DNA of 64,000 nucleotides from Actinocorallia longicatena (GTDB taxonomy: Bacteria > Actinomycetota > Actinomycetes > Streptosporangiales > Streptosporangiaceae), in the NCBI RefSeq assembly GCF_039534125.1, contig NZ_BAAAUV010000033.1, forward strand, positions 1 to 64,000, written 5' to 3'. A program made the position numbers and the translations under genes. Every line of letters starts with the position of its first letter. Position 1 is the stretch's first letter. Below, one piece after another: positions 59,963 to 64,000 of the stretch. Below the pieces are notes generated by a model. That model ran no database searches. It had not been told where the DNA came from and worked only from the letters and a program-made list of their open reading frames with translations.

Positions 59963-62329
59963 CTACGAGTTGCGGTCGTCGCCGCCGCGGTCGCCACCGC
60001 GGTCGCCGCGCGGGCGGTCGCCCGCCGGGCGGCGGGTCCGGGTGCGGCGGGCGGGACGGTCGTCGCCGCCACCGGCGGGAGCGGAGGCCGGGGCCTCCGA
60101 GCCGACGGCCGCGACGGGGGCGGCGTCACCGGACGCGGCCTCCTTCTCGATGACCTCGACCGGGACCAGCGACAGCTTGCCGCGCTGGTCGATCTCGGTG
60201 ACCTCGACCTGGATCTTCTCGCCGACCTTGATGAACTCCTCGACGTTCTCGATCCGCACGCCGCCGTGCAGCTTGCGCAGCTGGCTGACGTGCAGGAGGC
60301 CGTCCTTGCCCGGCATGAGGGAGACGAAGGCGCCGAAGGTCGTGGTCTTGACGACCGTGCCCAGGTAGCGCTCGCCGATCTCCGGCATGTGCGGGTTGGC
60401 GATCGAGTTGATCGCCTGACGCGCGGCCTCGGCGGAAGGCCCGTTCGTCGCGCCGACGTAGATGGTGCCGTCGTCCTCGATGGTGATCTCGGCACCGGTG
60501 TCCGCCTGGATGGAGTTGATCATCTTGCCCTTCGGGCCGATGACCTCTCCGATCTTGTCCACGGGCACCTTGATGGTGATGATCCGCGGCGCGAACTCCG
60601 ACATCTCGCCGGTGCCCTCGATCGCGTCCTCCATGACGTCCAGGATGGCGAGGCGGGCGCCCCGGGCCTGGCGGAGGGCCGCACCGAGGACCTCGGCGGG
60701 GATGCCGTCGAGCTTGGTGTCGAGCTGGAGCGCGGTGATGAGCTCCTTGGTGCCGGCGACCTTGAAGTCCATGTCGCCGAAGGCGTCTTCGGCGCCGAGG
60801 ATGTCGGTGAGGGTGGTGTACTCGCCGCCCTCGAAGATCAGGCCCATGGCGATGCCGGCGACGGGCGCCTTGAGCGGCACGCCCGCGTCCAGCAGCGACA
60901 TCGTCGAGGCGCAGACCGACCCCATCGAGGTCGAGCCGTTCGAACCGAGGGCCTCGGAGACCTGGCGGATCGCGTAGGGGAACTCCTCGCGGGTCGGCAG
61001 GACCGGCAGGAGCGCCCGCTCGGCGAGCGCGCCGTGGCCGATCTCGCGGCGCTTCGGCGAACCGACGCGGCCCGTCTCACCGACCGAGTACGGCGGGAAG
61101 TTGTAGTTGTGCATGTAGCGCTTGGTGCGCTCGGGGTTGAGCGTGTCGATCGTCTGCTCCATGCGGAGCATGTTCAGCGTGGTGATGCCCAGGATCTGGG
61201 TCTCGCCGCGCTCGAACAGCGCCGAGCCGTGCACGCGGGGCACCACGTGGGCCTCGGCCGACAGCTGGCGGATGTCCTTGACGCCGCGGCCGTCGATGCG
61301 GACGCCGTCACGGGTGACGCGCTCGCGGATGAGCTTCTTGGTGAGCGAGCGGAAGGCGGCCGAGAGCTCCTTCTCGCGTCCCTCGAACTGCTCGGCGAGC
61401 TGCTCGGAGGTCTGCGCCTGGAGCTCGGAGAGCTTGGCCTCGCGCTCCTGCTTGGCGGCGATGGTCAGCGCCTCGGCGAGGGGGCCGGACACGGCGGCGG
61501 TGACGGCGGCGAGGGCGTCGTCCTGGTAGTCCAGGAAGACGGGGTACTCGGCGGTCTCCTTGGCCGTGGTGGCGGCCAGCTCGGACTGGGCGCGGCACAG
61601 CTCCTTGATGAAGGGCTTGGCGGCGTCGAGGCCCTGCGCGACGGTCTCCTCGGTCGGGCCGACCGCGCCGTCGGCCACCAGGCCGAGGGTCTCGCGGGTG
61701 GACTCCGCCTCGACCATCATGATCGCGACATCGCCGTCGGCGAGGGTGCGACCGGCGACGACCATGTCGAAGGTGGCGCGCTCGAGCTCGGAGTGCGTCG
61801 GGAAGCCGACCCACTGGCCGTCGATCAGGGCGACGCGGACGCCGCCGATCGGGCCGGAGAAGGGCAGGCCCGCGAGCTGCGTCGACATCGAGGCCGCGTT
61901 GATCGCGGCGACGTCGTACAGGTGGTCGGGGTCGAGCGCCATGACCGTCACGACGACCTGGATCTCGTTGCGCAGGCCCTTGACGAAGGACGGGCGCAGC
62001 GGGCGGTCGATGAGGCGGCAGGTCAGGACGGCGTCCTCGGAGGGACGGCCTTCCCGGCGGAAGAACGAGCCGGGGATGCGGCCCGCGGCGTACATGCGCT
62101 CCTCGACGTCCACCGTGAGGGGGAAGAAGTCGAGGTTGTCCTTCGGCCGCTTCGACGCGGAGGTGGCCGACAGGATCATCGTGTCGTCGTCCAGGAAGAC
62201 GACGGCGGAACCCGCGGCCTGGCGAGCGAGACGGCCCGTCTCGAAGCGCAGCTTGCGGGTGCCGAAGGTGCCGTTGTCGATAACGGCCTCGGAGCTCGTG
62301 ACTCCGTCCATGCGAATCGCATCGGACAA
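59963..62329 (-). CDS. pnp: Polyribonucleotide nucleotidyltransferase
   Basis: The 788-residue protein has two RNase PH domains (VVFLDDDTMILSATSASKRP and YNFPPYSVGETGRVGSPKRR), a KH domain with IGPKGKMINSIQADTGAEI and an S1 domain (RYLGTVVKTTTFGAFVSLMP). The Arg/Gly/Asp-rich tail is typical of actinobacterial PNPase. It degrades RNA by phosphorolysis and adds tails. The TTG start is decided by GGGAGG six bases upstream. It lies downstream of rpsO with a long hairpin between. Confidence 0.95.
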   Translation of the reverse strand: MSDAIRMDGVTSSEAVIDNGTFGTRKLRFETGRLARQAAGSAVVFLDDDTMILSATSASKRPKDNLDFFPLTVDVEERMYAAGRIPGSFFRREGRPSEDAVLTCRLIDRPLRPSFVKGLRNEIQVVVTVMALDPDHLYDVAAINAASMSTQLAGLPFSGPIGGVRVALIDGQWVGFPTHSELERATFDMVVAGRTLADGDVAIMMVEAESTRETLGLVADGAVGPTEETVAQGLDAAKPFIKELCRAQSELAATTAKETAEYPVFLDYQDDALAAVTAAVSGPLAEALTIAAKQEREAKLSELQAQTSEQLAEQFEGREKELSAAFRSLTKKLIRERVTRDGVRIDGRGVKDIRQLSAEAHVVPRVHGSALFERGETQILGITTLNMLRMEQTIDTLNPERTKRYMHNYNFPPYSVGETGRVGSPKRREIGHGALAERALLPVLPTREEFPYAIRQVSEALGSNGSTSMGSVCASTMSLLDAGVPLKAPVAGIAMGLIFEGGEYTTLTDILGAEDAFGDMDFKVAGTKELITALQLDTKLDGIPAEVLGAALRQARGARLAILDVMEDAIEGTGEMSEFAPRIITIKVPVDKIGEVIGPKGKMINSIQADTGAEITIEDDGTIYVGATNGPSAEAARQAINSIANPHMPEIGERYLGTVVKTTTFGAFVSLMPGKDGLLHVSQLRKLHGGVRIENVEEFIKVGEKIQVEVTEIDQRGKLSLVPVEVIEKEAASGDAAPVAAVGSEAPASAPAGGGDDRPARRTRTRRPAGDRPRGDRGGDRGGDDRNS

Positions 62330-62524
62330 GGGAAACCTCCCGGTTTCGATGTTTCCCCGCCGAACGCCCCTCGCCCGAGATCATTTGCCGGTCTTCGATC
62401 GAAGCCCGCAGATCTGGGTGATCACTTTCATCGAACCCAGGGATCTGGTGGCCACTACCGAGGACCGGCCCTCGTCGCGCCGGATGGCGTTCGCGGGCTG
62501 TTGTTGTTCTAGGTCAGGTTACTA

Positions 62525-62563
62525 CTGAGGGAGTGATCCAGGTGATACGGATCACTCCCTCAG
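62525..62563 (-). promoter_or_regulatory. Fifteen-base hairpin in the rpsO-pnp intergenic region
   Basis: Perfect 15-base arms CTGAGGGAGTGATCC and its complement (62525-62539, 62549-62563) with a 9-base loop, six bases after the rpsO stop on the minus strand. In Streptomyces and E. coli the rpsO-pnp gap contains an RNase III-cut stem that controls pnp; this stem fits that role, or acts as a partial terminator. Confidence 0.75.
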
Positions 62564-62569
62564 GTGAAG

Positions 62570-62839
62570 CTAGCGACGCAGGCCGAGGCGCTCGATCAGC
62601 GAGCGGTAGCGGCTGATGTCCTTGTTCTGCAGGTACTTCAGCAGACGGCGGCGGCGGCCGACCAGGAGCAGCAGGCCACGACGGCTGTGGTGGTCGTGCT
62701 TGTGCGCCTTGAGGTGCTCGGTCAGGTCGTTGATCCGGCGGGTCAGCAGTGCGACCTGGACCTCCGGGGACCCGGTGTCACCCTCAACGGTCGCGTACTC
62801 GGCGATGATCTGGTTCTTGACGGCGGTGTCCAGGGACAC
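62570..62839 (-). CDS. rpsO: Ribosomal protein S15
   Basis: The 89-residue protein reads LDTAVKNQIIAEYATVEGDT, GSPEVQVALLTRRINDLTEH and LVGRRRRLLKYLQNKDISRY, the whole S15 fold. It binds 16S rRNA in the 30S subunit. First gene of the rpsO-pnp pair. In other bacteria S15 represses its own leader. Confidence 0.97.
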   Translation of the reverse strand: MSLDTAVKNQIIAEYATVEGDTGSPEVQVALLTRRINDLTEHLKAHKHDHHSRRGLLLLVGRRRRLLKYLQNKDISRYRSLIERLGLRR

Positions 62840-62953
62840 GTGACTCCTTAGATTTGCTCGACATCCGCAGCTCCGCCCGGTCCTTGAGAACCCGCGGGCC
62901 GCATGATGCGTTCGTGAAACGTCCTGCCGCTATGAGGGCGCAGCAGGCGATGA

Positions 62954-62985
62954 CCAGAGCATGTCTGAGATCAGCACAGCTCTGG
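62954..62985 (-). promoter_or_regulatory. Bulged stem-loop between ribF and rpsO
   Basis: Seven-base arms CCAGAGC and GCTCTGG surround an inner CTGA/TCAG stem with single-base bulges. On the minus strand it follows ribF and precedes rpsO by about 115 bases. It could terminate ribF or serve as an S15-responsive leader. Confidence 0.4.
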
Positions 62986-63007
62986 TGACTACTCACGGTA
63001 TCACGCT

Positions 63008-63952
63008 CTACTCCGAGCGCGTGACCTCTCGGGCCTGCTCGACGTCGCGGCCCATCTCCTCGATCAGCTCGTCGATCGAGTTGAACTTGACCATGCCGCG
63101 GATGCGGGCCACGAAGTCGACCGCGACGTGCTCGCCGTACAGGTCGAGATCGTCCAGGTCGATGGCGTAGGCCTCGACGGTCCGCTCCACGCCCTCGAAG
63201 GTCGGGTTGGTGCCGATGGAGATCGCGGCCGGCCACCTCGCACCCGGGTAGCGGTCGGAGTCGCAGACCAGGAAACCCGCGTAGACACCGTCCGCGGGGA
63301 TGGCGGTGTGCGGGACGGACTCGACGTTCGCGGTCGGGAACCCCAGGGCCCTCCCCCGCTGGTGGCCCCTGACGACCACGCCCTCGACCCGGTGCGGGCG
63401 GCCGAGCGCGTGGGCCGCCTCCTCGACGGCCCCCTCGGCCAGCTTCTCCCGGATCGCGGTGGACGAGATCGTGTCGCCGTTGGCCACCAGTGGAACTCCC
63501 TCAGCCTCAAAGTCGTACTTCTCGCCCAGCTCCACCAGGAGGGGCACGTCACCCTTGGCCTTGTGGCCGAAGCGGAAGTCCTCGCCGACGATCACGCGGG
63601 CCGCGTGGAGCCGGTCGACCAGGACGGACTGGACGAACTCGTCCGGCCCGACCTTCGACAGCGCCAGCGTGAACGGCAGCACCATGACGGCGTCCGCGCC
63701 CTGCTCCGACAGCAGTTCCGCGCGCCGCTTGGCCGATCCGAGCAGCGGCGGGTGGCTTCCGGGCCGCACGACCTCGTCGGGATGCGGGTCGAAAGTGATC
63801 ACCACGCTGGGAAGGCCCAGCTCGGAGGCCAGTTCGGCGGCCCGCCGGATCACCCTCTGGTGCCCGCGGTGCACCCCGTCGAACACGCCGATGGTCACGA
63901 CCGATCGACCCCAGTCGTGGGGCACTTCGTCCTGGCCGTACCAGCGCCGCAC
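63008..63952 (-). CDS. ribF: Bifunctional riboflavin kinase/FAD synthetase
   Basis: The 314-residue protein has the FAD synthetase half (VVTIGVFDGVHRGHQRVIRR, ITFDPHP, GEDFRFGHKAKGD, ISSTAIREKL) and the riboflavin kinase half (GRALGFPTANV, DGVYAGFL, ISIGTNPTFEG). It turns riboflavin into FMN and FAD. The GTG start has GAGGGAG seven bases upstream. truB would be expected beyond the window end in the conserved order. Confidence 0.96.
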   Translation of the reverse strand: MRRWYGQDEVPHDWGRSVVTIGVFDGVHRGHQRVIRRAAELASELGLPSVVITFDPHPDEVVRPGSHPPLLGSAKRRAELLSEQGADAVMVLPFTLALSKVGPDEFVQSVLVDRLHAARVIVGEDFRFGHKAKGDVPLLVELGEKYDFEAEGVPLVANGDTISSTAIREKLAEGAVEEAAHALGRPHRVEGVVVRGHQRGRALGFPTANVESVPHTAIPADGVYAGFLVCDSDRYPGARWPAAISIGTNPTFEGVERTVEAYAIDLDDLDLYGEHVAVDFVARIRGMVKFNSIDELIEEMGRDVEQAREVTRSE

Positions 63953-64000
63953 TGCCGCTCCCTCAGGTCACACGAGTCCTAGCGGGACTAGCCTGCCATG

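Noticed and set aside
59942..62512. An 856-codon open frame opposite pnp
   Set aside because: A shadow of the pnp gene with low-complexity Asp/Gly/Leu/Arg composition.
1..64000. tRNA genes, CRISPR arrays, rRNA genes or a full insertion sequence
   Set aside because: I found no T-loop plus anticodon arrangement, no regularly spaced direct repeats, no rRNA-like block and no transposase or integrase gene.

Overview
The window is high-GC chromosomal DNA from a filamentous-type actinobacterium. The evidence is the codon bias, frequent GTG/TTG starts, overlapping stop/start codons, a ClgR-type regulator, a DUF5753/DUF397 pair, CGNR and MocR regulators, and the gene-order blocks ribF-rpsO-pnp-M16 peptidase and ftsK/rimO-pgsA-cinA-clgR. 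A member of the Streptosporangiales (for example a relative of Actinomadura or Actinocorallia) fits best, but that placement is inference from gene content only.

Layout. 1-7.4 kb: the end of an Lhr-type helicase, a palindromic MITE-like repeat, a ROK regulator divergent from a family-3 beta-N-acetylhexosaminidase, an Rrf2 regulator, a YndJ/DUF1990 pair behind twin operators, dps, clgR. 7.5-15 kb: a conserved minus-strand block of cinA, pgsA, rimO, a RodZ-like protein, ftsK and menA. 15-22 kb: exporters, a MocR regulator, small genes, a GNAT gene, a second copy of the palindromic repeat and a GH18-like membrane protein. 22-29.7 kb: dapA-rnj on the plus strand, ung, an orphan ModA-like lipoprotein, a TetR/MFS pair, a transglutaminase-like gene and dapB. 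29.8-35.1 kb: a FadR-family regulator and cache-domain protein divergent from a complete polyamine-type ABC importer.

35.2-58.4 kb is accessory. It holds (a) an FxSxx-COOH peptide-modification cassette: a short precursor-like peptide coupled to an nSTAND1/TPR NTPase, a divergent NB-ARC/TPR protein, a HExxH protein and a radical SAM/SPASM maturase; (b) a secreted trypsin-like protease, a DUF5753 HTH/DUF397 pair, and assorted hydrolase, VOC, Nudix and membrane genes; (c) a translationally coupled three-gene operon with two different CHAT (caspase-like) proteases, one behind a WD40-like propeller, flanking an unrecognised 454-residue protein. 58.5-64 kb returns to the conserved block: M16 peptidase, pnp, rpsO, ribF.

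In many actinomycetes the M16 peptidase gene lies next to dapB. Here they are about 29 kb apart, so the ABC importer, Fxs cassette and CHAT operon appear to sit in an insertion hot-spot between two pieces of an ancestral core cluster. The two most interesting systems, the Fxs cassette with its unusual precursor and the double-CHAT operon, both combine signal-transduction NTPases or propellers with peptide modification or proteolysis. That suggests regulated self/non-self or stress-response machinery, but no function can be proven from sequence alone.
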